NCBI RefSeq assembly: GCF_001649575.2
Contig: NC_051449.1
Location: 11,984,267-12,048,266, forward strand
DNA from: Kryptolebias marmoratus
Lineage: Eukaryota; Chordata; Actinopteri; Cyprinodontiformes; Rivulidae
Direction of reading: 5' to 3'
Length of the DNA stretch: 64,000 nucleotides
The stretch's first letter is position 1. Each line of letters opens with the position of its first letter. This document shows positions 24,686 through 39,800 of the stretch, in pieces. The translations under genes and the position numbers were made by a program. A model generated the notes under the pieces. It worked only from the letters and a program-made list of their open reading frames with translations. It ran no database searches and was not told the origin of the DNA.

Positions 24686-24833
24686 ATGGAGCTCCAAGCA
24701 GTGTTGATGGCAGCTGGAGGTGGTTCTCGTATGACTGATCTAACTTACAACACCCCTAAGGCTTTGCTGCCTGCTGGTAACAAACCACTGATGTGGTATC
24801 CCCTGAACTTACTGGAGAGAGTGGGCTTTGAAG
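24686..24833 (+). CDS. eif2b3: EIF2B3 coding exon 1 (residues 1-49)
   Basis: Starts at ATG, reading [16 protein letters not shown], and ends GFE plus one base of the next codon. Donor is G|GTGAGA. It contains the glycine-rich nucleotide-binding-like loop of the nucleotidyltransferase fold. Confidence 0.95.
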
Positions 24834-27800
24834 GTGAGACTGAGTGGTAATTATGATAATTATTATTTTTCTACCCTGCCTAAATTATTACTGCCAGACT
24901 TGCCACAACTTGCACAGAGCATGATCATTTTAATGAGTTTAGTACATCTAAGACTAGCATTTTAAGGATTTTTTTACTCCTCTAAATTAACATTTACTCA
25001 CAGATTTAAAAAAAGGTGCTTTTATGTGTGGAGCTCTATTAATCTTCTGTGCATGAGCTATGTGGATGTGGTTGTCTTCTCAATCACTGTCTCTATGGTT
25101 AGCGTCTGACATCTTAAATGTGTACTATAGAGAACATCTCACTTTTAAATTGCAAAGATTTATTCTGCAAGCCATGCCTGATTACTCATCCTTCTAAACA
25201 TCTTTCTAAAACCAACACATTAATCAAATTGGATGACAGAGGGGGCTTCGTGTGAGCTGTGTGCCTTCATTGGCAGGAATTAGAAGTGTTAACGGGGTGC
25301 ACGTTCTTGGTTTCCACATAAAATGTAAAGAGCCAAAAAGCTTTATGTGGCCCACTTGAGAAGTCTGGAACATAAAGTGGAAAAAATGACCTTTATGAAG
25401 AAAACTTCACCTCCTACAAAAGAACTTTACCAGCATCTTGTGTATGTAAATGTTTTGTGTTTTAATGTCGTCAGTATAGAGATAAGATTTAAAAAAAAAT
25501 AATAATAAAAATATGTTTCTAAGACAGAAATGCTGTATTTTATTGGACATTTTCCTGTAACAGAAGAGTTGATATAATACTAATTTATAATAATATAATA
25601 TTTATAATACTTTTTTTAAAAGCACAACTTTTTATTGTTCTTTAAATAATAGATTTCATGTAGAGTATTTTAAAAATCCACAATCCTGTTGTTTTATTTG
25701 TGTACATTCTAAGAGTAGAATAGTCACTCTATAAGTCATTTGGCTTATACCATTATACCTAATGATTCACAAATGTTTACAAATTCAGCTGAAAATAATG
25801 AAGAGGTATTTTAATTTTTATGGCAGCACTTTGAAGCATTAGGGTTTTCTCTGAGTTTTACATAAAATTACAAGTCGACAACTCCTGATGTTATTTGAGA
25901 AGGGAGGCCAAAATATTGATTGCTGTTTTTTAGGATTAGAAATTTCATAGAAATTTATAGCAAACACTGAAAAGAAGAACAAATATACAACAACTGTGCA
26001 TTTGTTAATGTGTTGTAATTCTTTATTAAGGCGCTCAAGATTGGTTATATGTTTGTTTATTAAAATAGAAAGGGAAACAGAAATAAATGTGCCCCACTAA
26101 CACTGGAAAATTCAATTCTTCTCCTTTTTTTTAACATAATAATTTTAAAACTGCCCTGTCTTTTGCAGCCCTGCTTTCCCTCATGTTTTAGCACATTATT
26201 AGCCATTGTCAGGTGTGCCGTTTTTGTCTGGATTTATAGTCCAGATTTTAAATAAATAAATAATCTTTTTGTTTCGGCGTGCAGCAGGTCCAAAAACCTG
26301 GGCTTATAAACACAAACCTTTTATTTTCCAGACCACTGTTCTTGCTGTAAACTGGACTGTTCATTATGAAGGCCTGTAGTTTCTCACTTGTCTAAAAAAG
26401 AAAAAGTCATTTTCTATATGTAATCATCCTGTGTGGCCAGCAGTTTACTATGTGCTGCCTGCTAGCCAAAGCTTTGCAATTACATTTTACTGGGCTGACA
26501 CAGCTAGTCTGAGCGAATGCCCAGTAGAAACAAGTTTACGTCGACATTGCTAATTAAAACAGACAGACTCAGCTATGTTTTAGATTTGTAAAGTGGTGTC
26601 ATAATGCTGCTGCCTAATTTACAAAAATGCTGGTTCATAGATCAGTTAGAAGTACACAATGTACTGTGTTTAGATTATGTCTTTGTTTTGTCTGCATTTT
26701 TTAAAATTTTGTTCATCCAATACATGTTTCTTAAATGTCAACTGTGTTTTCAGAGGTTATAGTGATCACCACCAAAGAGGTGCAGAAGATGATGAGCACA
26801 GACCCTAAAATGAAGATGGACACAAAGATGAAGCTGGATGTGGTTTGCATTCAGGAAGACGGAGACATGGGTACCGCTGATGCTCTCAGACACATTCAGC
26901 AGAAGATCAAGGTGTGTTTGTCGTGTTGCATGTAGACTCAAGTTTTCTTAGATACTTGTGAGTTGAAAACGTGGGGATAAACTAGTCTTATTAAACACAC
27001 TCTTCATGGATGTGGCTGAGAAGCCACGAGTGGTATGCATTTCCATACTTCTTCTTTCTTCTTCAATCAGCCTTGCCATTAATATTGTAGAAGTAAAAGT
27101 TTTGGAATAATTTAAAAAGGAAAATATGCTGTTATATGCTTTAAAAGAGTTATACCCAGACAGCATATGACCAATGTGTCAGAGTTTATTCATGTCTCCA
27201 GATTGATGAACCTACGCTGCATTTAAACATGGCTGTTGTAATAATGTTGACCTATAATAATCTAGGGCAGTTTTTGACAATGTCAGAAACTAAGCAAGCT
27301 TTTCTCCTTGTAAGACTTCAGCTGTTACCTACATCTACTAACTGACTAATATGGTCTATATCTAAAATGTCATACTAATTAATGCAAAACTGGTGCCATA
27401 GATTATAAAGGACAACAAAGAAAAAGGATTAAAGAAGAATTGATCCAAATTCAACAGGTGAAACTTCTTTTCTAACAAAGGAAAAACAAATGTTTATTTA
27501 TGTCAGCAAAAGCCTTTTTTCCTGTATGTAATTTAAACTGCTGCAAAGAGGGTGTAGCATATAAAAACAGCAGAGGAGCTGCAGTTTAATCTTGATTGTG
27601 ATGCTGAACGTATTGCAGTATTACAGAATACACATATCGGACACAAGGATTGAGTCAAATGTATCGGATTAGTTAGTGACTTGCAATAAACTTTTAAGAC
27701 AGTTTATAAAAGTGCAGTTTTTGGCACTTCCATGTCCCCTTTGTTACTCAGCATCAGAAGTTGCTGCTTGGATTAAACAAATAGAAACTATATGATAATT

Positions 27801-30800
27801 TCACCAATTCTAGGTTCATTTTCACGTTTTTTTTTTGTTTATTGTCCTTTTTTGCCCCATTGTTCTGTTTTCATATGGACTTCGTATTAGCACGTTTATG
27901 TCTCTGGCTGCCTGTTTCAGGGCGTTTAGATTCTAATTCTTTTGAATTTATTGCGTGGTTGCAAAACAAAGCACATCCAGAGTGCTGAAGGCCTTTTTTG
28001 TTTATTGCTAAATAAAAAAGGTAAGTTCAGTATTTCTTAGAATGTGGTTGTTGTTGGCTTTGCAGCAAAAATATGGCCATTCATAAAGATAATCTAAAAA
28101 AATCCAAAAAAAAAACCATTCTACCCCCACTTTCTTTATGGGTTGCATGTCTGTTAGTAAACCTGAATGTCTTATCGTGTTGGAATTCAAGCTGCTTACT
28201 TTAAATAGTTTAATGTATGCACAATAACACCATTATACCGTTTAAGACAAAAGTATTGCAACTTTGTGGTTTTAAAGGCAAAACCAGTCGTTCTCACTTA
28301 TAGCCTCAACGACCAGTGACCAACCTGTCAGATGGTGTTTGTTTTTTAAAGCATCAGTCCTCTGTTGTGGTATTTTAAGTCTAAACTAAAACAATTGCAA
28401 AATGTTAGAGGCAGAGTAGACATCTACCTCCCCCAAATAACCAAGGTTACAAAAATGCCTCACTTCACCTTTTTTTTTATAACATATGCAAACATTCACA
28501 GGCACAACCACACACACGTACTCATGTTATCTTGGTGTCCATGACCCGAAACTCAGATTTCCAGGCTCCCCTCTGGATCCTGCCTGGTGATCCCACCATC
28601 CCGCCCCTTATCCCTTACAATTTAAACAAATGAGGTCATGATTAAAACTTAAACTCTCCGTGCTGCCAGTTTACCCAGTGCACCATTGATTCTCATGCAG
28701 CGGTCTTTCACATCTGTGCAGCAGTTGTGTTTAGGTATATTAGGGGGAACGATGTCCCTTGTATATGCCAGGCTTCTGCAGGCCTCTAGTGGACACAATG
28801 ACAAGATTATGAGGTTTTGTGTAATGTCAAACTGTTAATTCATTACAAAAGGAATAGTTCTAGTTTACTTTTTATTGCAGGAAGGTTACAGATGCTAGTT
28901 TTCAAAAAGGCTATTTTCTGCGATTTTAAGAAATAATGAATGTAACAAGCACCATTTTAACAAGCACCAAAATTAAAACGGAAAAATGCAGACATTTTTT
29001 GATGAGCTGTTTAAAAATGGTGTCACATTTGTCAAATTTTAGTTGCTTCATTGGCACAGGATTCATTCTAAATAATTACATAACTATTCAAATTACTTTT
29101 CTTTTTTTCTGCCCCATCTTAAATACTAGTACTAGAATTTTCAAGCACACTCTTCTTTTTTTCTTTTGCAATAAAGATAAAAAATTGCAAGTTTTGATCT
29201 ATTTTTCTTCATTTGGCTTAAAACCAAACTTTGGCAATTGCAGAGCTCACAGTAAAATCATTGATATTATTTTTAATAAATCAAGATTCAGTTGACAAAA
29301 AAATTTAGAAACTATGTACCTATGTGAACAGTTCAACATTTTAATATTCTTTTAATCTGATTACAATGCTTTTGCCATGTGTTTCTTTAAGTATTTGATC
29401 AGTTTTAAAGTTTTGCTTGAAACACTATACACATCAGTATAGTCCTTATTCTTACCTCATAAGTATTTAATCATAATTTAAATTGAGACAAGAACCTAAA
29501 ATATAAAATATCTGCCCTTTACATTTTTAAAGGAATAACTTGCATGGCATTCGTTTTTGTTTTTTTTGGACAAGTTACTCAGAGTTGCAGCGTATGGGAT
29601 GAAGTGACATCCAACAATAAAAAGACAAACTACAAATGGCAACAAAGTCTAAAATACATCTCATTATCTTCATAAAGTTTACAGGATGAAGCAGTTGTAT
29701 GTGATTATTACGTTGTACAGCAGTCAGTAGATCTGTATAAATGTTACACACTGAAACTAGCAGTTTTTTTTTTTTTTTCTGGCATTAGATCGTGCCTGCA
29801 CAGATTCTTGTTGTTACTGTTAAAGATTTCCTTGATGGGGTACTCTGAATATCCACACATACACACAGTTAAACAAGACTAGCTCCTACACGCTCCTATT
29901 GAGAGTTGTTCAGTTTAATCCTTCAAGCAGCTCGCTAAGATTAGAGGCATTGAGTTACACAAGCTCACACTCTGTAGGGCGATGAGTGAAGAGTCGTAGC
30001 AGTGGCCTGCCAAACCCGAGCGGGGAGATCACTTCATCTGTCAAACCGATGCATCAGCCCAGTATAGACACACTGACACACCTAGTTGTGTCTTTTTTTT
30101 TTTTTGTGAACACCATCCCAGGAGGGGATTTGGTGCAAGCTACCAAACAAAAATGCTTAAAGGAATCTGTGTACCCTCTGAATGAGCACAGGAGATCATT
30201 TCTCTTGACTACTGAAAACAGAGATTACAAGGAACATATTTCATATTGTTCACTTTTCAAACAGTAAAGTTACACAAAGGTTGGCGTATATGCTGATTAA
30301 TGCTCCGATTTTTCCACAAAAAGCCGAACTAGTCAAAGGAGTACTTTACATGCGCTCTTTGCTTTGTATGCCTAAAGCCTTCTTGACATTTTTTACTATC
30401 ATTCAGGCTTAATTATCGGGCTGAATGGGTGAGCCAGAAGAACTAAATGTACATTGAAAGACTCACCTTTGGTCTACAAATATTAGTCAGCCTGTAAGAG
30501 TCAAAAGAAAAGGTGAAGAAAGAGAGCCATGAGAGACAAAACAGAGGCCTTTATGATAAGACCACTTCAAATATACAACATTAGGTCCTTTTTATTCCTG
30601 TTCTTGTATTATTAAGCTTATCCTGAACCTTCACTGCCTTCTACTATGCTTTTCTAAATCCTTCTAAAGATTTCTATGTTAAAACAGGATCATTCTTGTG
30701 CATATAATCTATAATAAAATAGTCTGTTTCTGTTTAAATTGAAATATTTATGTTTTGAAAGCCCTGTGTTTGGAGAAAATTTAATTCAGTGTATATCAAA

Positions 30801-33800
30801 CCAGCCTAACTGAGGAGACCAATAAATGATATCATGCCTGTTCAGAGAAACCCATTTATTGTTCATGAAAATTAAAGCAAATACACATTAAAGTACAGCG
30901 ATGAAGAAAGGATTCTTATTGTGGCTTACAACTGTGTATGTAGCAGTTTTGGATTGAAGCCACCAACCACTTGGAGAAGCATGCGTCTGTGTGTGAATTT
31001 GTGTCAGTGTGTGTGGTCCTGACCTGTCCAGTAATCCTGGCTGTGGAAAGGCCAAAGTGTCTCTGGCTCTCCAGCTGACTCCACTCTGCTGTCGCCTCAG
31101 TGTGTGCCCGTGTGTGTGGGCTGTATGTGAGCACGTCATTGTCCACTGATGTGTGCGTCCGCGTGTGCGCGCATACTTGTGCGCCCTGTTTCCGAACATG
31201 TGTGCGAACTTGTCAGTTTGCGATAGAGGGAGAAGAGAGCTGAAAGATTTGAGTCTCTGTGTCAGTGGATGTTTCGCAGACTCCCTCAGCCTTGCTGAGA
31301 CGGCTTCCTGTCGCCAGGACCAGATCAGGTTATAATTGAAGTTAATCTAAGTCAAGTAGATGCCCCCCAAATCTCGCTGATACTGCTTCTTCTCATGTGC
31401 TCAAAGAACTGCAATAGACTTTGAATCATCCACTTACCAAACATTACCACGTCTGAAAAAGTACAGTTCTGTGAACCTTTGCAAAATGTTAATAGCCTTT
31501 TTAAAGTTTTGGATCAGTTTTAAATCAGAGCAGTGTTTTACCATATTCAAAAATGAACATATAACCAAATGTTTGCAAGTGTTACAAGAAAGACTGTGAG
31601 GTTTGCTTTTAATTTACTTTTAATTTCCATTGTTTCTTTCTCGCTAATTAACAAAAGATATCAGAAACAATGACACATGGTTGATGTAACGTACTGTGAG
31701 TGCTTTTAACGTTTCAATATTATACCCTTTTTGAAGCTATGTGAAATTTTTTTTTTACCTCTTTATGATTTTTCTATATCATACCATGTTCCTAGTTTAC
31801 TGAAGGGTTGAAATATGACACGGTCTGTGGTAGGGCCACACAGATTTGTGCAGTATTATTGTTTAATATTGTGATGACGATTTTAACTGTGATAAATCCA
31901 CATTTTCCTCACTCTTCAGTTTCTCTTTTGTCATCACTATGATGTAAACCAGGTGTGGGCATCAAGGCCAGCAAGAGTCCAGAGAACTGATCAAATGTAT
32001 TATTAGCATGCAGAACTGAAATATGATAGTGTATGATTTCTGCAGCTCAATCAGTCCTTTTCAGTGTTCATACTGTACTCAATGATGTTGCAGTAATAGA
32101 TTTTTGATATATTGTCCAGCCCTAGTCTTTTATTACAGACTAAAGTTTCTCTGAAAACCTTTAGCTTTCACAAGACTTTTTTTAAGGAGAAAGTACAAAC
32201 ACCAACATGACTTTACACAGGAAACAGAAAACAGTAGAAAATATTGGCATAAATGCTAATGTTTAATGGCATGTTTGAGCTTATTTGAAGAAAAAAAAAA
32301 ACAATAGGCCAGTTTTAAGGTAGTTGCAGTCTTTTTGCTCATGCACTTTGTTGTGTCCTTCCCGCCACAGACAGAGCAGCAAAGTCTCTGTCACTGAGGC
32401 TGCTGGTGCTAATGGTGGGATTAGTTCACATGCTGACAGCCTTCATCACTGGACAGACACATGAATAACACAGATACACAAATGCGGGTGCACCCTTATG
32501 CAAACACGCACATTCAGAGGCGCATCATCAGTGGAGGCCAGTCAAAATAACTGATAAAAACTGTCTAAAATAGAACAAAGCAATTCACATTAAAACAACT
32601 GATAAAGCACATCATCAAAGAAAAGAACTAGTCCAACAGACTGTAGTCTACATGCGTGTTTAGTTGGCAGTCATGCCATATTTTATGCATTTCTCTGTCT
32701 TTGTTCTCATGTGCATGTGGCTTTGTGTACTATAGTATATGTATCTAAAGGTGACATTTCAGATACTTTAAGTACAACGGAAAGAAAAATTATGTGTGAT
32801 CAAGCCGGAAAACTCTTTCAAGAGAAACTGAAATTGCTCCACCAAGATTCCTATCCAAGCACGGCACACGTGTGTGTTGTGGACATCTTGTCGCATCTTG
32901 CGGCGACAAAGTGCCTGACTGCTTCTGTCTCTCCAACATTTCTCTGCAGACCGACGTCCTGGTGGTGAGTTGTGACCTAATAACAGACGTGGCCCTTCAC
33001 GAGGTTGTAGATCTTTTCAGAGCCCACAATGCAACACTGGCCATGTTAATGAGCAAAGCCCATGAATTCACAGAGACGGTCCCGGGCCAGAAGGGCAAAA
33101 AAAAGACAGGTAAGATAATGAATTTTTTATACCTGCTGTGTCATTGGTGTTCATGTAGCACAGTGGTCTTTCTGTACATTTTCAATATATTTCTGTCCAA
33201 CACCTATTAATATATGTAATCATGTCTGTTTTCCACCAGCTGAGCAAAGGGACTTTGTTGGTGTGGATCAGTCAGGGAAAAGGCTGCTCTTTATGGCCAA
33301 TGAAGCAGATCTGGAAGACGGCCTCTCAATTAGGAAGTCCATCATAAGGAAGTAAGTCCAAAATAAATGGGTCATTTCAAAGGATTTCTTAATTTTTTTT
33401 ATTTTTTTTTTCTTGCTCTGCAGTAGGATTGTTCAAAGATAATTCTAACTGTGAATTATATCTGAGTTGATGCTCACAGCAAAGTTAATCAGAAGAGACA
33501 GTGAATTGCCAGAGGCTCCTTCTTCTTCACTACGTGAAACAAAAATGATGTCAGCTATCTAGCATCCACGCATTTTATTTGCTAGAGATAATTAATTGTA
33601 ACTCAAAAAGTTGCCAAACCTGCGCAGCATGTTCCTACTACAGGTTCTTATTCGACTAAATGTAGATTAGTGTCTGGAGTTTGACTGAAGGTAAATAAGT
33701 TGTTTCCTTCCTTCAACAGAGCAGATGTTTAGGTCTGTAATTAAGTTCAATGTGTTTTAAAGTTCTGTGCTGGGCGCGCAGGATGTTTTTGGTACAAGAA

Positions 33801-36800
33801 GAGTCCTCTAGGTGGGTTTTTCAGTCCTAAAATGCATGTATGTGTGAGAGTGGGTGTTTTGGAAGCTCGTAAATATTTCATGGAGCCAAAGCCACTGTAA
33901 ATTCTGGCCAACAAAAAGGGGGCCAGAGCAGCTGCTCGTATGCTTCCCTGCTCGGGGAACTCTTGGGCTAGACTTGCACAGATACACACACACACACACA
34001 CACTCTGTCTTTTCTCACAAACCAGAAATGCTTATATGAACGCACACAGGAACATGTAACACAACCTGAAGGTGGACAGAAAACAGTTGCACGTTGTCAC
34101 GGTGTTATGGAAACACGTTGATCTTACGGATAAACATTCGTGGCTTACAGTGAAAAGCCTAAAATCTTAAAGTCAGCTCTGATCATTTTTACACAGATAC
34201 AACATATGATAGATATTTAAAAAAATGTCTGACGTAAGTTGCTGAAAAAAAATCCTGGACTTCTGTTCTTTTATTAACCCACCAGTAGGTAATTTAACAA
34301 GATCTCACTGTTTTGACCATGAGTACTGTCCAGCCAAAAGTCACCCCCCACACACACACCGTAGGTTCCTTACTCTGGTTACAGAATAAGAAACTTATTG
34401 TTTGTCTTTTGTCATCAGTTGGCACCTCCAGATTCCTTGCACGCATCTTCTGGCTCCTTTCTTTTACTCAAAATTTCCTCCTTCATTCATTATTTCAGCC
34501 GTTTCTCCCATGTTATTCATCCCTCCACACAACCAACCATCTGTTCTTTCATCCCTCCATCCTTGCTCAACCTCAGCCCCTGTGCAATTTTTTCCCCTTT
34601 TCCTTTTCTATGGTTTCCACATGGCTGAGGTGTGTTAGCTTTAAACCGACTGCACATGTGAGTTTGTTTGACCTGGAAATCGCTTAAACGGTGTGAAAGG
34701 ACTCCAGCAGAGCTTCGCCTGATACATTACAGCTCCACCTGTCAGAACAGCTTGGAGGCAGGCCTGGAGAAAGAAGCAGCTTTTCAGCATGCATATTTCA
34801 AATCTGAATTATTCAATTAACATTAGAAATGAATCCAAATTGTTGTGCTCAGTATATTTAAATAGCCTGGTTTTTATTTTGTGATGCAGCAAAGACAATG
34901 TGTCTGCAGACATAACACATTTTTTTTCCATCCATAAGTCAAACAATTTCTAATGCAAAGTAAAACAGGAAAGCACAACTTCCTTATTGTAGCTGCACAT
35001 TTACTGCATATGTTGTGATTATCATTTCTCTGTAATTTGTATTATGCAAAATTTGCAAATACCATGCATACAACAAGAAATTGGTGTGGGTTAAAGAAAG
35101 TGTGATTAAAAATGTAAAAAAACAACATACAAAACTGAGTACAGATTAACAGTTTTAAAGTTACATAAAGTTACATTCTTATTATACAACTGTGCAATAT
35201 AAAGATGCAATTAAGGTGTTTTAGTCTGAAACAAAACTTAACTAATTAGGCTATTAATAGTAATTCTGTTGCATCTTACTCATCGTTTGTTGTGGGGGTT
35301 TTATTTGCAACGAAAGAAGTTACACAGTGTGTGTTTCAGAGTGAGAGAGCACTAACTCCTCTCCTCTCCTCTAGAGAAGAACTTTAGTAGACAGTCGTAA
35401 ATCCATGAGCCAAGCGTTGCGTCATCCTCGCCTCCGAAGACTCTCAGTTCACGCTCCTCCTGACGCACAGCTTTGCAACGAGCAGAAATCACATAAAACC
35501 GAGGGCGAGATGTTCTCTGTTCAAAAGAATCAGAAGGTTTTTAGCAAAGCAAGTGTGCACTTGTACAACTGAAATCAAATAAGAGGAAATGAGTCCCCCA
35601 TATTTATTAATTTAATTACAGTGGGGGTTGAATTCTCTGCTTCTTGCTACTCACTGCTACTGTTCAGGCGTCTTTTTTTTGTTTGTAACATATATTTCTT
35701 TGGAACATCCTGAAACCCTACGCATTCGCTTCATGTCTTTTGGGGGCACCTGTCCACACTCTGAACATGCACACGCCTGGTTATAACTGAGTTATCTAAA
35801 CCTCAGTCCTATTTCTGCCTGCAGGTGCCAAACAGGGATGTCGCATTCTGGGTGTTCTCGTAAATTTCACGCTGCACCCACTGTTCACTCTCAGAGACAA
35901 ACACCTAGGAAATGTTTTGTGAATAAATACGTTTGTCAAACACCTTTTGAGCATGTCTATGCGTGCATAGGTTTTTTTATGCTTTAGAAAGAAATACAAA
36001 TTTTTCAGACAAACATGGAGTCTGTTTGATTTGAAACGTTCCGCGTCTGGTTGTAAAAGATGTGTGCCCAGGCAGCAATCCTTAAAAGTTGAGAACTAGA
36101 GGGTCAAGTTCAAGTATTTGACATTTTATCAATATTTGAAAAGAAAGAAGACAAGCTTTTTTCTGGTGCCTCAGATGTTGTATTGACTGGATTCAGTTCA
36201 GTCAGATGGCCCAGATCCAAACTGTATTTGCAAACAGATTCACTCCTGCGTATTAGTTAAATTACCTTTTCTTTTCATTCACCCTCTCTTTTTGCACAAG
36301 TGGTTTCCATCCTATAATATAAACAGATTTTTGTTAATATTTACCTTTCTTCGTCCAACTTTTGTATATGTATCATACAGCATATTAGAAAAACTAAATC
36401 TGATTGAAACGGTGACATGCATTATTAGAGTGAGTACTGCCTTCTTTTGACTTCAGTACTTCGCTCTCATGCCTTCAGGGAAATTGTTTCACTCACCTTT
36501 AGCCTCTGCTCCATTTAGTACGGAATAATAAATCAAATGTGAACAGAACCGTTAACAGCGAACATCACGTCTGCTTTTGATTCTGCCAAAGTCATGTTGT
36601 TGTTTTGTGATAATGAGACACAGACTCTGGTTTGCTTTTAGGAAATTCTACATCAGTGTGGCATTCTTTGAAAAAATGGTTAGCAGTAATGGAGGGTTAT
36701 ACGACTTCACTACGTTAGGGGGCTAAAACACGTAAAACTCTGTATGGTCCTTTTTGGAACAATGCACCCTACAGTTTCATTATGTAATGATTGAGTGGAC

Positions 36801-39800
36801 AGAAGGAGAGGAGGATAGGAAGTCAGAGATTGTGAAAAAGGTGAGGATGGATTTGTTTCTTTAAGCTCAAAGGATGATGTGGTTTTCTTTGGCTCTCGCT
36901 CTATAAATGTCACTCACAACCCCGCGCCACACTGTCTCCATATGGAAATAATCAAGCAAATGAGTGACTGCATGAGTGTCTGTGTGCATGTGGTGCCCCT
37001 AGTCTACATAAACCTGTCTGATGGCAGCAACTCAGTGGACCCACATCAGTGTTAGCTGACAGAGGATAATAGGCAGATACCACTATTCTCAGACCTTTCT
37101 GTTGTGTGCAATTCTGTAAATAGATTCATTCAACGCTTTAATACATAATGTTTTTGTTTTTATGCTTTCTTGTGCTTTTGCAAAATTGATAAAGCTGTAA
37201 AAATAGACTTTTAATATAACACTGATGTCTCTGTTTCTTACTTTTTTTTTCTTTTGATCTGCAGACATCCCAGAATGCACATTAAAACAGGCCTAGTGGA
37301 CGCTCACCTCTACTGTCTGAAAAAAGAAGTTATTGACTTTCTTACAGAAAACAAGTAAGTTCTCGGCTCCTTTTAATTATTAAACATACAAACAGTTTGT
37401 AACAATTTGAGCGACATTCACCAACAAGCCTGCTTGTGGACATGAGGTGCAGGCGTTCTCCCCCACAGCAACATCAGCGTGGACTCTCAATCACTGCCTA
37501 ATCTGTAGCAAGTGTTGAGCAGGGTTACATGCCGTGTATGGCTTTGAAAGGCTCTGTTAGCAGGGTATTCTAGCAAGGTGTTAATTTGTTTTACTATGTG
37601 CCACTGAGACAGGCTGTTAGGCCTTTAGCCTCTGGACTAAAGCGGTGTGACAAGGAGACTTCTGTGGCTCCGTACAGTTTATATTCTCCAAATGGAGGAT
37701 CTGTATGGTATCAGCATGTCTTGAATCTTGTGGTTTAGTGGGAAAATGGTGAGTTTTTTGTTTATTTGTTGTTGTTTTTTGGTCTTCTTTTAAATGTAAT
37801 ACTTCATTAAATCAGAGAATCAAAGGTGCACAGATAAAAACAAATATTGTGGACCTGGATAGGATAATTACAAGTAAATAGCCTAATTCTTTTCCGTGCT
37901 ACTCTGGATTTTGTGTTTCACGTTACAACTTTTCACATTACAAAATGGCTGCTAAAAAAGGTCTGGAAAATAAGAAAACACGAGTTACTGGTAACATTGA
38001 AAAGGACTAATTGGGAACTGGTTTTGGTATACAGCATCATTAGTTAATGTTTGATTGTTGATATGAATCTGACCATGTCTGTAGTTTTCTGTACTGATCA
38101 CTGAGTTTATTTGCAAAAACAAAATAAAATAATTTAGTATACTCTGGTATGATTTGTTAATGTTTTGTTTTGTTTTTTCAAAGATTAAGATGTTCTTACC
38201 AAACAACTCCCACAGCACACAATAAACTCAAAATCAAACAAATTAAGCAAAAAAAAACTTGCTCACCCTTTTAGTATTTTTGGTTAAAGAGATGTAAATA
38301 TAAGTCTTGCATCAATCACTGCATCACTAATGCCCCCTCGGCCGCCACCATATATTGTCTCCCTTGTTAGATGACTCATTCCTTTCTTCGGCTCCTTTCT
38401 CGGACTTTCTTTTCACCGCTCCTCTCGGGCTCTCCTCCTTCCTCCTCCGTGTTCTTTCTGTGTCTCACGCTCAAAGACAGAAATAGACAGAGTAACTGTT
38501 GTTTTTCTCCTGTCATTCAGATGGAAATTCTAATCTCCCTTTAAAAGAAAGTAAGAGAAGGAAAGTGGAGGGGGTCTGCGGGTGTGGGGATGTGGGGTAG
38601 TGAAGAGGAACACTGAGCAAAACGCACCAAAGTGCAGTGCACGGAGGAGGAAACAGATGAAGAAGACAACGTCATCTTCTGATATACCAGGAGAAATATC
38701 TGCTTTTGTATTCAAAGTCAACAGAAGAGTTTAGGTGCCAATCGTTTTAAACTCCATCATTACCATTAAAAACAGATATAGCCATACTGATAAGTTGCCT
38801 GAAAAACAAGTATGTCATTTAAGTACATGACACAGTCACAAGCTTAAAATGTGGGCATAATTTTCAGTTCAGATGACATGGAGTTGTCTGTAAAGTTTCA
38901 CTTGTGTGAGTAAAAAATTGATTCAAAAGTTGTTGGGTTTTTTTGTTTCTTAGGTCCATTTCATCGATTCGTGGCGAGTTGGTACCGTATTTGGTGCGCA
39001 AGCAGTTCTCAAAGACGGCTAACAGTCAGAAACTGAAGGACGACTCTGAGGATCAAAGCCAGAAAAAGAACAACGGCTCTACAAACCATGGTTATTGCTT
39101 GCACTGACATATCGCAGCAACGTACATCGGAATACAGTGAAAATAAACACTTAACAGACTCAACAACATGATTAAAAGATCTCTGAATCGTACTCACATA
39201 CCATTAGTTTGGATCTAGCCTAAGTTATTGTCTCATATCAATGCTGATTCAACCTCATAACTTGTTTACATAAAATAATAAATCCTGCCTATTGTAGCAG
39301 AAAAAAAACCTCTTAACTTTGTGACTTTTTTTTTCTTTGCTCTTGTTAGAGCTCCTTATCTCATCACGGGACGACTCTCTCCTCCAGCTGGCCCAGGAGC
39401 ACTCCTGTTGGAACGATCACCGTGGTGACATGAGTGAGGCTTACCACGGGGGGAAGCTGCGCTGCTATGTTCACATTATGGAGCACGGCCTGTGCTACCG
39501 TGTTAACACGCTCGCTGCTTACATAGAAGCAAATCGACTGGTAAGTCAAGACAGTAAGCCTGCTTCATGCTGACATGCAGGTTCCTATATTTTATGTCTT
39601 CTAAATGTTAGATGTATACAAATTCAAGAGGGATTTTTATATGTGCGGAAATTTTCTTGCACACCATCTTTTTCTAGAGCTTTGGCTCAGAGATGTCCGC
39701 AAAAAAGCTGTCTTTACTTTGGAAACAGGTTTACCTAAAGTTTCACAAGCGTTTTTGACTTAATAGCCATTTTGCATAATACAAATTGTTTTTTATACTA

